Source: Burkholderia ubonensis
GTDB lineage: Bacteria; Pseudomonadota; Gammaproteobacteria; Burkholderiales; Burkholderiaceae
Direction of reading: 5' to 3'
DNA length: 53,037 bases
Assembly (NCBI RefSeq): GCF_902833085.1
Contig: NZ_CADFEB010000017.1
Span: 1 to 53,037 of the forward strand
In this document: one piece after another, positions 9,043 through 18,302 of the stretch
Numbering within the stretch: position 1 is the stretch's first letter
How the letters are laid out: every line of letters starts with the position of its first letter
Notes under the pieces: generated by a model
Told to the model about the DNA's origin: nothing
Seen by the model: only the letters and a program-made list of their open reading frames with translations
The model's database searches: none
Made by a program: the position numbers and the translations under genes

Positions 9043-9450
9043 GCCGCTCTCCGTCGGGGGCGTCGCGACTGGGTTCTAGGTCGAAACCCGCTGGTCGTCA
9101 AAAGCGGCGCTAGAACCCATCCACTAGACGGACGCCGGCCGGGCACGCCGATTCGATCTGCGCGAACGCGCCGCGCGTCGCTCGCGCTGCGGCGCGGCAA
9201 CGCGCGCCATGCCCGTGCGGCGCGCGACGCGGCCCGGCGGTTCACGTGCGTCGCCGTGCCAAGCAAGCGACGGTCCAGCCGCATGCGGACGGCCGGTCGT
9301 GCGGTCATACGCGCGATGCGATTGGCCGGATCGGACCCATCGAACGACCCGCTGCGCGCTTGGGCCGCGTCGCGGTTGGCCCTATGCTGATTTCCCGCGC
9401 GCATCGACGGTCGATGTGCCGAGTGCCTTCCCATTATCCGAGCCAGGTCG
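9043..9450. other. Divergent intergenic region, no gene
   Basis: A 408-nt GC-rich stretch lies between two divergently oriented units (minus-strand exoenzymes, plus-strand aldolase operon). Frames on both strands are Arg/Ala/Pro-rich shadows. It must hold both promoters, but I see no clear -35/-10 pair or operator. Confidence 0.5.
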
Positions 9451-10677
9451 ATGAGCCGTGCTGACACGCCGCGCCGGGCATTACCCGCCGCGCACGATTA
9501 TCCGTACTACCGCGATGCGCTCGCGGGCCGCGCACTGCCGGCGGCGTTCGTCGACCTCGACCACGTCGAGGCCAATCTCGAGGACCTGAAGCGCCGGGCG
9601 GGCGGCTTGCCGATCCGCCTCGCGACCAAGTCGGTGCGGTCGCGCGAGCTGATTCGCACGGTGCTGGCCGCCGGCCCGTTCATGCGCGGCTTGCTGTGCT
9701 ATTCGGCCGCTGAGGCGGCGTGGCTCGCGGACGACGGGTTCGATGACATCGTCGTCGCGTATCCGACGGTCGAGCCCGCGGATCTGCGCGCGGTCGCCGC
9801 ACAGCTGCGGCGGCATCGTGCGATCACACTGATGGTCGACGACGCCGCGCAGGTCGAACGCATCGACCGGTTCGCGCGCGCCGAAGGCGTCGTGTTTGCG
9901 CTTGCGATCGATCTCGACATGTCGTCGAGCTTTCCGGGGCTGTATTTCGGCATGTACCGGTCGCCGGTGCGCGACGTCGCCGGCACCGTTGCGCTCGCGC
10001 ACGACATCGCCCGGCGGCAGGGTGTGCGGCTGGCCGGCCTGATGGGCTACGAGGGGCAGATTGCCGGCGTGTCGGATGCGGTGCCGGGCAGCGCAGCGCG
10101 CAACGCGCTGCTGCGCTACCTGAAGCGACGCTCCACGCGGGAGATCAACGCGCGCCGGCAGGCGGTCGTCGAGGCGCTCGCGGCGGCCGGCCATGCGCTG
10201 CGCTTCGTCAACGGCGGCGGCACCGGCAGCTTCGAAAGCACGCGCGGCGATCCGTCGGTCACCGAGCTGGCGGCCGGCTCCGGCCTCTACGCGCCCGCGC
10301 TGTTCGACCATTACGCCGCGTTCCGCGTGCAGCCCGCCGCCGGCTTCGCACTGCCGGTCGCCCGCATTCCGCAGCCCGGCATCGTCACGTGCTCGGGCGG
10401 CGGCTACGTCGCGTCCGGCCCGGCCGGCCGCAGCCGCTTGCCGCAACCGTGGCTGCCGGCCGGCTGCACGCTGATCGGCAACGAAGGCGCGGGCGAGGTG
10501 CAGACCCCCGTGCGCGTTCCGGCCGGCGTCGCCCCCGCGATCGGCGAGCCGATCCTGTTCCGGCACGCGAAGGCGGGCGAGCTGTGTGAGCGCTTCAACA
10601 CGCTGCTGCTGATTCGCGACGGCCGCGTGGCCGGCGAGGCGCTCACCTACCGGGGAGAAGGCAAGAGCTTTTTCTAG
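9451..10677 (+). CDS. PLP-dependent amino acid deaminase/aldolase (alanine racemase N-terminal fold)
   Basis: The 408-residue protein is of the D-threonine aldolase / D-serine dehydratase group (fold type III). The barrel begins FVDLDHVEANL and the PLP lysine is K60 in RLATKSVRS. The C-terminal domain ends with HAKAGELCERFN, whose His and Cys are the usual metal ligands of D-serine dehydratase-like proteins. Likely substrates are D-3-hydroxy amino acids; the exact one cannot be read. It is the first gene of a same-strand run (aldolase, lactone oxidase, MFS, porin) with a 40-nt gap to the next gene. Confidence 0.85.
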   Translation: MSRADTPRRALPAAHDYPYYRDALAGRALPAAFVDLDHVEANLEDLKRRAGGLPIRLATKSVRSRELIRTVLAAGPFMRGLLCYSAAEAAWLADDGFDDIVVAYPTVEPADLRAVAAQLRRHRAITLMVDDAAQVERIDRFARAEGVVFALAIDLDMSSSFPGLYFGMYRSPVRDVAGTVALAHDIARRQGVRLAGLMGYEGQIAGVSDAVPGSAARNALLRYLKRRSTREINARRQAVVEALAAAGHALRFVNGGGTGSFESTRGDPSVTELAAGSGLYAPALFDHYAAFRVQPAAGFALPVARIPQPGIVTCSGGGYVASGPAGRSRLPQPWLPAGCTLIGNEGAGEVQTPVRVPAGVAPAIGEPILFRHAKAGELCERFNTLLLIRDGRVAGEALTYRGEGKSFF

Positions 10678-10717
10678 GCGGCATTTCCGATAACACGCAA
10701 TCAACGAGGAAACCTTC

Positions 10718-12004
10718 ATGTGGCGCAACTGGTCCGGATACGTACGCAGTCCTAAGGCCACCGTCTCGACACCCGCGACGCGCGATGCGCTGGCTGCCGT
10801 GTTGCGCGACGCGGCAGCGTCCGGCGCAACCGTGCGGGCGGCGGGCGCCGGCCATTCGTTTGCGCCGCTGGTGCAGACCGACGACGTGATCCTGTCGCTC
10901 GACCGGATGCAGGGCGTGATCGACGTCGACCCGGCGCGGCGCGTTGCGCGGGTGCACGCGGGCACGCGGCTATGGACGCTCGGCCCCGCGCTCGCCGAGC
11001 ACGGTCTCGCGATGGAGAATCTCGGCGACATCAACGTGCAGTCGATCGCCGGCGCGACCAGCACCGGCACGCACGGCACCGGCATCACGCTCGGCAACCT
11101 GTCGACGCAGATCGAGAGCCTCGCGTTCATGCGCGCGGACGGCTCGGAAATCCGCGCGTCGGCCGACACGCATCCCGACCTGTTCGCCGGCGGCCGGATC
11201 GGGCTCGGCGTGCTCGGCGTGCTGACCGAGATCGGCCTGCGCCTCGTGCCGTCGTTCCGGCTGCGCCTCGAGCGCGGCGCGATGCACGTCGATGATTGCC
11301 TGGCGCAGGCGGACGCGCTGATCGACCGGCACCGCTCGTTCGAGTTCTACTGGTTTCCGCATACGGACACCGTGCTGACGAAGGCGTGGGACGTGACCCA
11401 CGAGGCGATCGACGCCGCGCACCGGGCCGGCCGCGCCGCCGAAGCGTTCGTCGAGAACACGGTATTCGGCGCGTTGTGCGGGCTCGGGCGGCGCGTGCCG
11501 GCGCTGTGTCCGGCGCTGAGCCGGCTGTGCGCGTCGACGGTCTCGGCCGGCCGGCGGGTGAACGCGAGTCACGCGATGCTGTCGACGGTGCGCCGGGTCC
11601 GTTTCAACGAAATGGAATGGGCGGTGCCCGCCGAGCGCGGCGCCGACACGCTGCGGGAAATCCGCGCGTTCATCTCCCGCAAGACCTTCCCGCTGATGTT
11701 CCCGCTCGAATACCGCTGGGTGCGCGGCGACGACATCTGGCTGAGCCCCGACTACGGCCGCGACAGCGTGCGCATCTCGGTGCACCAGTATCGCGGCATG
11801 CCGTTCGACGCGTACTTCGCGGGCGTGCAGGCGATCTGCCTGAACCACGGCGGGCGGCCGCACTGGGGCAAGGTGCATTCGCTGGGCGCCGCCGATCTCG
11901 CGGCGTGCTATCCGCGCTGGGACGACTTCCTCGCGCTGCGCGAGCGCATGGATCCGCAAGGGCGATTCCTGACCCCGTACTTGCGCGATCTGTTCGGTGT
12001 ATAG
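10718..12004 (+). CDS. FAD-linked sugar-1,4-lactone oxidase (D-arabinono-1,4-lactone oxidase type)
   Basis: The 428-residue VAO-family flavoprotein has an FAD-binding domain at 1-175 (GAGHSFAPLV near 43; ENLGDINVQSIAG, then TSTGTHGTG near 110) and the ALO C-terminal domain with the HWGK motif near 385. Members oxidise aldonolactones or alditols with oxygen as acceptor. The neighbours are a PLP aldolase and an MFS carrier, so a role in use of an unusual polyol or hydroxy acid is likely. There is no signal peptide, so it is cytoplasmic. AGGAAAC precedes ATG by ~6 nt. Confidence 0.88.
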   Translation: MWRNWSGYVRSPKATVSTPATRDALAAVLRDAAASGATVRAAGAGHSFAPLVQTDDVILSLDRMQGVIDVDPARRVARVHAGTRLWTLGPALAEHGLAMENLGDINVQSIAGATSTGTHGTGITLGNLSTQIESLAFMRADGSEIRASADTHPDLFAGGRIGLGVLGVLTEIGLRLVPSFRLRLERGAMHVDDCLAQADALIDRHRSFEFYWFPHTDTVLTKAWDVTHEAIDAAHRAGRAAEAFVENTVFGALCGLGRRVPALCPALSRLCASTVSAGRRVNASHAMLSTVRRVRFNEMEWAVPAERGADTLREIRAFISRKTFPLMFPLEYRWVRGDDIWLSPDYGRDSVRISVHQYRGMPFDAYFAGVQAICLNHGGRPHWGKVHSLGAADLAACYPRWDDFLALRERMDPQGRFLTPYLRDLFGV

Positions 12005-12060
12005 CGGGCGGTGCGTTTGCGCCGCTCGCGATGGATCGGGCTTTTTTATCAGGAGAGCAG

Positions 12061-13257
12061 ATGAGATCAAGTGCTTTCGATTCCGCCGGCCGGTCGCGGC
12101 CCGATCCGTCGGGCGGCGCGGTCGTCCGCCTCGCGCTCGCGTTCGCGGCGGCGACCAACGGCCTGATCCTGTCGCCGTTTCTCGTCGCTGCGGTGATGAC
12201 GCGGTTCCGGCTCGACGACGGCGCCGCGACCGCGCTCGTCAGCGTCGAGATCCTCGGTATCGCGATCAGCTGCGCGCTGCTGCCGCGCCGGATCGCGCGC
12301 GCAGCTCGCCCGTTCACGCTGGCGGGCGCGCTCGGTGCGATCGCAGGCCAGGCGCTCAGCGCCGTCGCACCCGGCATCGTGTCGGCCGGCGCGGCGCGCG
12401 GGCTGACGGGCCTGTTCGAGGGCATGCTGTTCGTCGTCGTCGCTTCCGGCGTATCGCAGCGCGCGTCGACGGAGCGCCTCTGGGGGCAAATCAACCTGCT
12501 CGCGGGCGGCATCAACGGCGGCATCCTCGTGCTCGTGTCGGCGCTGCCGGCCGCGTGGCTCGGGCGCTGGATCTTCGCGCTGCTGGCGGGCGCGCTGGCC
12601 GTGCTCGCGCCGGCGATCCGCGGGATCGACGCGTTCGCGGCGCAGCCGGCCCACGCGCGGACGCGCGACGGCAGTTTGCCCTGGCGCCCGATCGTCGCGA
12701 TCTGGGTCGTGACGGCGCTGGTCTACGGCGTGCAGGCGTCGCAGTGGGCGATCGCCGGGTTCGTCGGTGCGCGCGCCGGGCTGTCGCCGCCGACAATCGG
12801 CGTGCTGCTGTCGGTGTCGTCGCTGCTCGGCTTCGTCGGCGCGGCGATCCCCGCGCATCCGGGCAGCCGCCGGCATCGCGTCGCGATCATCTGGGTCGCG
12901 CAGCTCGCGGTGATCGCGTCGATCGAATGGTTCTTCGGCTCGACGGGCGGCGGCGCGTACTTCCTGAGCCAGCTGCTGCTGAACAGCGCGTTCTTCGTCA
13001 TCGTGCCGTTCCTCACCGGCATGCTGTCCGACGTCGATCCGGACGGCTCGCTCGTCGCGCGCACGCTGGTGGTCACGTTCTTCGCGGCGGGCATCGGCAC
13101 CGCGCTGTCCGGCGCGCTGCTCGAGCGCTACGGCGGCGCGCGCGTCGCGCACGTGCTGGGCGCGGCCGTGCTGGCCGCCGCGCCGTTCGTCCGGCTCGCG
13201 CTGCGCCGCGCGCCGCCTGCGGGCGCGCACGGCGGCGTCGGTCATCCGTCGCGCTGA
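12061..13257 (+). CDS. Major facilitator superfamily transporter (398 aa)
   Basis: The protein has about 11-12 hydrophobic segments, beginning VVRLALAFAAATNGLILSPF and ending in an Arg/Ala/Pro-rich tail. The family's central loop lies around residues 195-215. The direction of transport is not visible. The open frame extends far upstream, but those codons overlap the oxidase gene out of phase. The start is fixed by AGGAG 6 nt before ATG 12061. It lies 56 nt after the oxidase and 131 nt before the porin, and probably carries the substrate or product of that pathway. Confidence 0.85.
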   Translation: MRSSAFDSAGRSRPDPSGGAVVRLALAFAAATNGLILSPFLVAAVMTRFRLDDGAATALVSVEILGIAISCALLPRRIARAARPFTLAGALGAIAGQALSAVAPGIVSAGAARGLTGLFEGMLFVVVASGVSQRASTERLWGQINLLAGGINGGILVLVSALPAAWLGRWIFALLAGALAVLAPAIRGIDAFAAQPAHARTRDGSLPWRPIVAIWVVTALVYGVQASQWAIAGFVGARAGLSPPTIGVLLSVSSLLGFVGAAIPAHPGSRRHRVAIIWVAQLAVIASIEWFFGSTGGGAYFLSQLLLNSAFFVIVPFLTGMLSDVDPDGSLVARTLVVTFFAAGIGTALSGALLERYGGARVAHVLGAAVLAAAPFVRLALRRAPPAGAHGGVGHPSR

Positions 13258-13388
13258 ACCGCGCGCCGCACTGGCCGCGACGCACCACGAAAATGGCCGC
13301 CGCAGCCTTGTTCCGCGCAAATTTGGCTTCCTACATTCGTCCGCGACGGCCCGATATCGCCGGCCTCGTCTTCCGTTCGGAGCGCAGC

Positions 13389-14585
13389 ATGAATCGTCAC
13401 GAAAGCCTTCGCGCAGCGTGCTGCGCGATGATGGTCCTGGCGTGCGCCGCGGCGCACGCGCAAAGCAGCATCACGCTCTACGGCGCGCTCGACGCGGGCA
13501 TCCGCTACGAGACGCACGGCGTGTCCTACGCGCCCGACGGCACGCCGGCGTCGACGGGCCGCAAGGTCTCGATGGCGGACGGCGGCGGCCTGACCGAAAG
13601 CTACTGGGGCCTCAAGGGCAATGAGGACCTCGGCGCCGGCCTGTCGGCGCAGTTCAACGTGGAAAGCCACTTCGGGCCGAACAGCGGCAGCATCGTGCCG
13701 GCCGGCTCGGTCAACTTCTTCCAGGTTGCGTATGTGGGGCTGACGTCGTCGACGCTCGGCCAGCTGACGCTCGGCCGCCAGTACAACGTCGCGTTCGAAA
13801 GTGTGTCGCTCTCCTACGGATCGAATCTGTGGGCAGGCCAGCAGGACCCGTACTTCAACCTGTTCAAGCCGGAACAGACGATGCTGGCGGCTGCCCGCAC
13901 CAGCAACATGATCCAGTACGGCGCGCAGCTCGGCGGCTTCTACCTGCTCGCGCAATACGCGCCGGGCGGGCGCGCGGGCGGCGGCGTGCTCGGCAGCCAG
14001 CTCGGCGCGGCGGTTGCGTATGCGCCGGACAAGGGGCCGTTCACGCTCGGCGCGTCGTTCATGCGCAGCTGGGACGACGTGACCCACGCAAAGTTCGACA
14101 TCTACTCGGGCGGCGGGTCGCTGACGTTCGGCGATGCGACCGTCAACGCCGGCTACATCGAGAATGCGCGCGACAACGACTTCACGTCGTTCGCGAACGG
14201 CCCGTTCAGCCCGTCCGATCTCGCGGGGCTCGGCATCATCTCGCCCGCGCAGGTGGCCGATCCGAACCTGCCCGGCGGATTCCGCCGGCGCAAGATGGTG
14301 CTTGCCGGGCTGTCCTACCGGATCACGCCGGCGCTGACCGCGGCCGTCAACGCGTGGTGGACCACGCAATCCGGCTACACGGCCGACTTCGACGGCCGCG
14401 CGCGGCAGTTCCAGGTGATCGCCGGCTACAGCCTGTCGAAGCGCGACATGCTCTATGCGGAAGTCGATTACGCGATCTACCGCGGCGGCCTGATCGGCGC
14501 GCAGCTCGTGGGCGTCAACGGACAGGCGCCGAGCACCAGCACCACGCAGCTCGGCGCGACGGTCGGCCTGCGCCATTACTTCTGA
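13389..14585 (+). CDS. Gram-negative outer-membrane porin (OmpC-like, 398 aa)
   Basis: A signal peptide ends in AAAHAQ (residue ~24), followed by the classic mature start SSITLYGALDAGI. Repeated beta strands, the LGRQYN turn and a C-terminal Phe in GLRHYF are typical of Burkholderia 16-strand trimeric porins. It sits behind the MFS carrier, which suggests outer-membrane uptake for the same substrate. The frame upstream of 13389 belongs to shadows of the MFS gene. Confidence 0.93.
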   Translation: MNRHESLRAACCAMMVLACAAAHAQSSITLYGALDAGIRYETHGVSYAPDGTPASTGRKVSMADGGGLTESYWGLKGNEDLGAGLSAQFNVESHFGPNSGSIVPAGSVNFFQVAYVGLTSSTLGQLTLGRQYNVAFESVSLSYGSNLWAGQQDPYFNLFKPEQTMLAAARTSNMIQYGAQLGGFYLLAQYAPGGRAGGGVLGSQLGAAVAYAPDKGPFTLGASFMRSWDDVTHAKFDIYSGGGSLTFGDATVNAGYIENARDNDFTSFANGPFSPSDLAGLGIISPAQVADPNLPGGFRRRKMVLAGLSYRITPALTAAVNAWWTTQSGYTADFDGRARQFQVIAGYSLSKRDMLYAEVDYAIYRGGLIGAQLVGVNGQAPSTSTTQLGATVGLRHYF

Positions 14586-14674
14586 GCGGAGCCGGCGGGT
14601 GGTGGCCGAGGCGGCGGAGGCGCCCTGGCCGGGCGGGACATGTACAATCCGTGGAAAAAAGACATGGAGCATCC

Positions 14675-15706
14675 ATGGACGAGACAGCCCGCTATACGAC
14701 GGCGAATCTGCCGGCTCATTTGCTGCGGTGCCTGGCGGAGACGAGCAGGGAACTGGGCATCGATCCCACCCGGCTGTGCCTCGGGCTCGGCTTCGATGTC
14801 GCGGACCTCTCCAACCCGTCGTGCCGGATCTCGTTGCGCCAGGCGGGCGCGATGATCCGGCGCGCGCTCGAGATGGCGCCGGCGCGCGCGCTCGGCCTCG
14901 AGCTCGGCATGAGCGAGACGATCGCGTCGATCGGACTGGTCGGCTATGCGATGCTGACGAGCCCCACCGTCAAGGATGCGATCGCAGTGGGCATGCGGCT
15001 GCAGCGGCACACCGGTCCGCTGATGCATTTCGACATGACGGCGGACGCGCGGACGCTGTCGATCTGCGCAATCAATACCTTCCTCGAGTCCGACATCGAG
15101 GCGTTCCTCGTCGAGGAAGCGTTCGGCAGTTTCCTGAAGATCGGGCGCTCGCTTGCCGGCAGCGCGTTCCAGCCCAAGGCCGTCGATCTCAGCTACCCGC
15201 GGCCCGACTATGCGGTGCACTATATGCGCGTGTTCCAGTGCCCGGTCCGGTTCGAGCAGGCGCACAACCTGTTCGCATTCGATGCCGCCTGGGGCGATCG
15301 GGCGATCGCGACCCACGATCCGCTGGCCCATCGCCAGGCGCTCGAATTCCTGCAGACGGCGCTGCCGGCCGAGCCCGAAGGCACCGACTTCCTCGAATCG
15401 ATCGAGCGGATCGTGCGACGCGACTTGCGGTGCGCGCCCGCGCTTTCCGCGATCGCCGCGCAGCTGTGCATGAGCGAGCGCACGTTGCGGCGGCGTCTGG
15501 CCGATCAGGGCGTGTCCTATCAGATCGTGATCGACACGATCCGCAAGAAGCGCGCGTTCAAGCTGCTCAATAATCCACGGCTGTCGATCGAGGATGTCGC
15601 GCACGAGGTCGGCTACAGCGATTCGCACAACTTCCGGCGCGCGTTCAAGCGGTGGACCGGGCATGGGCCAAGGGAGGGGGCGGACGGGATCAAGCGCGAC
15701 GGATGA
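14675..15706 (+). CDS. AraC-family regulator with Arabinose_bd-type N-terminal domain
   Basis: The 343-residue protein has an N-terminal ~200-residue domain of the VirS/OruR type (LPAHLLRCLAETSRELGID) and a C-terminal double HTH (LSAIAAQLCMSERTLRRRLA, then SIEDVAHEVGYSDSHNFRRA). ATG 14675 is chosen because GGAG lies 6 nt upstream; a -10-like TACAAT at 14643 suggests its own promoter. It probably controls the adjacent porin/MFS/oxidase/aldolase genes or the downstream hydrolase. Confidence 0.92.
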   Translation: MDETARYTTANLPAHLLRCLAETSRELGIDPTRLCLGLGFDVADLSNPSCRISLRQAGAMIRRALEMAPARALGLELGMSETIASIGLVGYAMLTSPTVKDAIAVGMRLQRHTGPLMHFDMTADARTLSICAINTFLESDIEAFLVEEAFGSFLKIGRSLAGSAFQPKAVDLSYPRPDYAVHYMRVFQCPVRFEQAHNLFAFDAAWGDRAIATHDPLAHRQALEFLQTALPAEPEGTDFLESIERIVRRDLRCAPALSAIAAQLCMSERTLRRRLADQGVSYQIVIDTIRKKRAFKLLNNPRLSIEDVAHEVGYSDSHNFRRAFKRWTGHGPREGADGIKRDG

Positions 15707-15758
15707 CGACGCCGGCGAGATCGCCGACAATCGCTGCTCCGGACCCTTGAGCCACGCC

Positions 15759-16877
15759 ATGTTCGTGTTCCCGCTTGATCCCCGCGATTTGTTCGATGAA
15801 CGGCGGTTGCAGTTCGCCGGGTGGGGTATTCCGTCTTCCGTGATCCAACGCGTCGAGCGGCGCGTAACCGACAATTGGCAGGAAGGCCCGGGCGGCTGGG
15901 CCTATGAATGGTCTCGCGAAGCGGCGGTGGCGCGTGCCGGGAAGCGTTGGCTGCTGGCGTCGATGTTGTATGGCGCCGCGCGGTTTCCGGTGGCGTGCAC
16001 ACCGCTCAGGCAAGCGGCGCTTCGCGATCAGGTGGAATGCTTCACGCGTGCGTCGGCCGGCTTTCCCGTCGGGTTCGAGCGTATTGAAGTCAGCCACGGC
16101 GATCATGGCCGGGTGCGATTTCCGGTGCATGTCTATCGTCCGAAACGGCGCGGCGATTGTCCGGTCGTCTGCGTCACGGGCGGTGTCGATACCGGAAAAA
16201 TGGAGCTGCATCGCCTGGCGTTGGCGCTCGCCGTGTTTGGCCGATTCACCGTGGTCGCGATGGACATGCCCGGCACCGGCGAGACGAACGTTCCTTTGCA
16301 ACCGGACAGTCATCAGGTATATCGCTCGGTACTTTCCGAGTTCGGCGGACGACGAAGGAAGGCGATGCTCGGCGTGAGCTTCGGAGGGCATTGGGCGGCC
16401 AAGCTGGCGCTGCTTGGCGAGGTGGACGCCGCCGTCAACTGGGGCGGACCGATCGGCGCAGTCGAGCGGGATGCGAGCGTCGTATCGCGCTTGCCGAACG
16501 GCATGACCGGAATCGTCGCGAACGCGGCGCGCCTGCCTGCGCTTCCGGATATCGCCGGCGCAGCGCAGCTTCTGAGGATGTTCTCGCTAAAGCATCAAGG
16601 TTTGCTCGACCATGCGGAATGCGCGCCGTTGTTGGCCGTGAACGGGAGCCAAGACCCGTACATTCCGCGTGAAGACGTGCAATGCTTCGATGCTTACCCG
16701 TCCGCGCAGGTATGGCTGCTTCAAGGGTTGGGGCATTGCGCGGCGGAAGCATCAATTCGTGTGGTTCCGGGAATGATCGCGTGGTTGCGCGCGACGCTGC
16801 ATGGGCGTGATGCGTGGAATCGCTTCGCACTGACTGCCGCGCAATGGGTCTTGCCCGCGCGCATGCAGGGGAATTGA
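15759..16877 (+). CDS. Alpha/beta hydrolase (FrsA-like esterase/acyl hydrolase)
   Basis: The 372-residue protein has an N-terminal helical region of ~115 residues, then an alpha/beta-hydrolase core. The nucleophile is Ser in LGVSFGGHWAA (~residue 210), the acid is probably Asp in NGSQDPYIP, and His in GLGHCAAEA completes the triad. AMDMPGTGET is the loop after strand 5. The domain order fits FrsA/DUF1100-type hydrolases. The substrate is unknown. Start ATG 15759 has only a weak ribosome-binding site; an in-frame TTG lies 12 nt earlier. It follows the AraC gene by 52 nt. Confidence 0.8.
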   Translation: MFVFPLDPRDLFDERRLQFAGWGIPSSVIQRVERRVTDNWQEGPGGWAYEWSREAAVARAGKRWLLASMLYGAARFPVACTPLRQAALRDQVECFTRASAGFPVGFERIEVSHGDHGRVRFPVHVYRPKRRGDCPVVCVTGGVDTGKMELHRLALALAVFGRFTVVAMDMPGTGETNVPLQPDSHQVYRSVLSEFGGRRRKAMLGVSFGGHWAAKLALLGEVDAAVNWGGPIGAVERDASVVSRLPNGMTGIVANAARLPALPDIAGAAQLLRMFSLKHQGLLDHAECAPLLAVNGSQDPYIPREDVQCFDAYPSAQVWLLQGLGHCAAEASIRVVPGMIAWLRATLHGRDAWNRFALTAAQWVLPARMQGN

Positions 16878-16923
16878 GCCCGGCGACGCTGGCGGCAGCG
16901 CGTGCTCATTCCCCTCGATCAGA

Positions 16924-17940
16924 TCAACTCTGGAAGTAGGTCAAACCCAGCCCGCGCTTGACCTCGGACAGCGTCGCGCCGGCCACTTCCCGCGCACGCA
17001 TCGTGCCCTGACGCAGGATCGCCAGCACCTCGGCCCGGTCATTCTCCAGTTCGCGACGGCGCGCGCGAATCGGTTCAATCAGCGACTGGAGCCGCTCGTT
17101 CAGCACGCGCTTGACCACGCTGTCGCCCAGTCCGCCTTGGCGATAGCGGGACTTGAGCTCGTCCACCTTCTGCGTGTCCGGCTCGAACGCATCGAGAAAT
17201 GCGAACACGACGTTGCCTTCCACCTTGCCCGGGTCGCTGACGCGCAAATGGTACGGGTCCGTGTACATGCCGTTGACCGCCTTCGTGATTTCGTCCGGCG
17301 TGGCGCCCAACGCGATCGCGTTCCCGAGGGATTTGCTCATCTTGGCTTTGCCGTCGATGCCGGGCAAGCGCGTGACCGGTGACAGCAACGCTTCGCATTC
17401 GACCAGTACCGGACGGTCGACGGTGTTGTTGAAGCGGCGCACCAGCTCGTTGGTTTGCTCGATCATCGGCAGCTGGTCGTCGCCCACCGGCACGTGCGTT
17501 GCCTTGAACGCCGTGATATCGGCCGCCTGACTGACCGGATAGGTCAGGAAGCCCGCCGGAATGTCGCGCTCGAACCCGCGCAGGCGGATTTCCTCCTTGA
17601 TCGTGGGGTTGCGCTCGAGGCGCGCGACCGTCACGAGGTTGAGCAGGTACTGCGACAGCTCCGCCAGTTCAGGCACTTGCGACTGGATGACGATGGTCGA
17701 CTTCGTCGGGTCGATGCCCACCGCAAGATAGTCGAGCGCGACTTCGACGACGTTCCCGGTCACTTTCTGATGCCGGCCGACGTTGTCGGTCAACGCCTGG
17801 GTGTCCGCGAGGAGCAGGAACTGCCGTGCTTCATGCTGAAGCCGGACGCGGGCGCGCAGGGAGCCGATGTAGTGGCCGAGGTGAAGCGGGCCGGTGGTGC
17901 GGTCGCCGGTCAGGATCGTGGGGCGGTTTGCGTGTGTCAT
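16924..17940 (-). CDS. trpS: Tryptophanyl-tRNA synthetase, probably an auxiliary copy
   Basis: The 338-residue class I synthetase has a HIGH-type motif in PLHLGHYIGSL and KMSKS in GKAKMSKSLGNA. The TGDRTTGPLHLGHY N-terminus differs from the ~400-residue housekeeping Burkholderia TrpRS as I remember it (FSGMRPTGSLHLGHY type), so this is likely a second copy. In Streptomyces coelicolor a comparable auxiliary, indolmycin-resistant TrpRS gene is controlled by ribosome-mediated attenuation (Vecchione and Sello). Here too a Trp leader peptide and terminator precede the gene (17991-18105). ATG 17940 is chosen: GAGG lies 9 nt upstream, and earlier in-frame ATGs at 17955 and 17976 lack good sites. Confidence 0.9.
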   Translation of the reverse strand: MTHANRPTILTGDRTTGPLHLGHYIGSLRARVRLQHEARQFLLLADTQALTDNVGRHQKVTGNVVEVALDYLAVGIDPTKSTIVIQSQVPELAELSQYLLNLVTVARLERNPTIKEEIRLRGFERDIPAGFLTYPVSQAADITAFKATHVPVGDDQLPMIEQTNELVRRFNNTVDRPVLVECEALLSPVTRLPGIDGKAKMSKSLGNAIALGATPDEITKAVNGMYTDPYHLRVSDPGKVEGNVVFAFLDAFEPDTQKVDELKSRYRQGGLGDSVVKRVLNERLQSLIEPIRARRRELENDRAEVLAILRQGTMRAREVAGATLSEVKRGLGLTYFQS

Positions 17941-17990
17941 GGACTGGAGCCTCATGGTTTTGATGCCACCAGCCATCAGCGCGCTGAAAC

Positions 17991-18015
17991 GAAAATGCCG
18001 CCAGGACTGGCGGCA
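17991..18015 (-). terminator. Attenuator terminator in the trpS leader
   Basis: On the minus strand TGCCGCCA and TGGCGGCA form an 8-bp stem with a 4-nt loop followed by TTTTC. It lies 39 nt after the leader-peptide stop and 50 nt before the trpS start. A GGCGGC run at 18045-18050 can pair with the GCCGCC of its 5' arm and is a candidate antiterminator. Confidence 0.85.
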
Positions 18016-18054
18016 TCACGTTTGCGATATGCGTGGGGAAACGGGCCGCCGGGT

Positions 18055-18105
18055 TCAGGCGTGCCACCAACGATGCAGGTTCGGCGTGGTCGGGTTCGTA
18101 TCCAT
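18055..18105 (-). CDS. Trp leader peptide (16 aa) of the trpS attenuator
   Basis: The short frame encodes MDTNPTTPNLHRWWHA, with two adjacent Trp codons near its end, then TGA. It lies just before a terminator hairpin and trpS. Tandem Trp codons at this place are the mark of ribosome-mediated attenuation: slow translation at low Trp-tRNA would favour read-through into trpS. No Shine-Dalgarno sequence is seen. Instead TATACT lies 7 nt before the ATG, so transcription probably begins at or next to the ATG and the peptide would be translated from a leaderless message. It was too short for routine gene calling. Confidence 0.82.
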   Translation of the reverse strand: MDTNPTTPNLHRWWHA

Positions 18106-18112
18106 GAGGGGG

Positions 18113-18118
18113 AGTATA
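18113..18118 (-). promoter_or_regulatory. -10 element of the trpS leader promoter
   Basis: TATACT on the minus strand, 7 nt before the leader-peptide ATG. A matching -35 box at 16-18 nt spacing is poor. Position and sequence make it the best promoter candidate. Confidence 0.55.
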
Positions 18119-18302
18119 GCGCGGCGATGCGGGGAATGCTTCGGCCTGTCCGCGAGCAGGATTTGAATCGTGAAAAACGGGCTTGGCAGGTTTGGAAGCT
18201 GAAGGCGGCGAAGCCGACGTGCGGATGTAATTGTCGTAAAATCGGCCGGTCGGGAAATCTCAACATGTTGAATCCCGACCTCCAAAAAAACGAAGGACGC
18301 GC

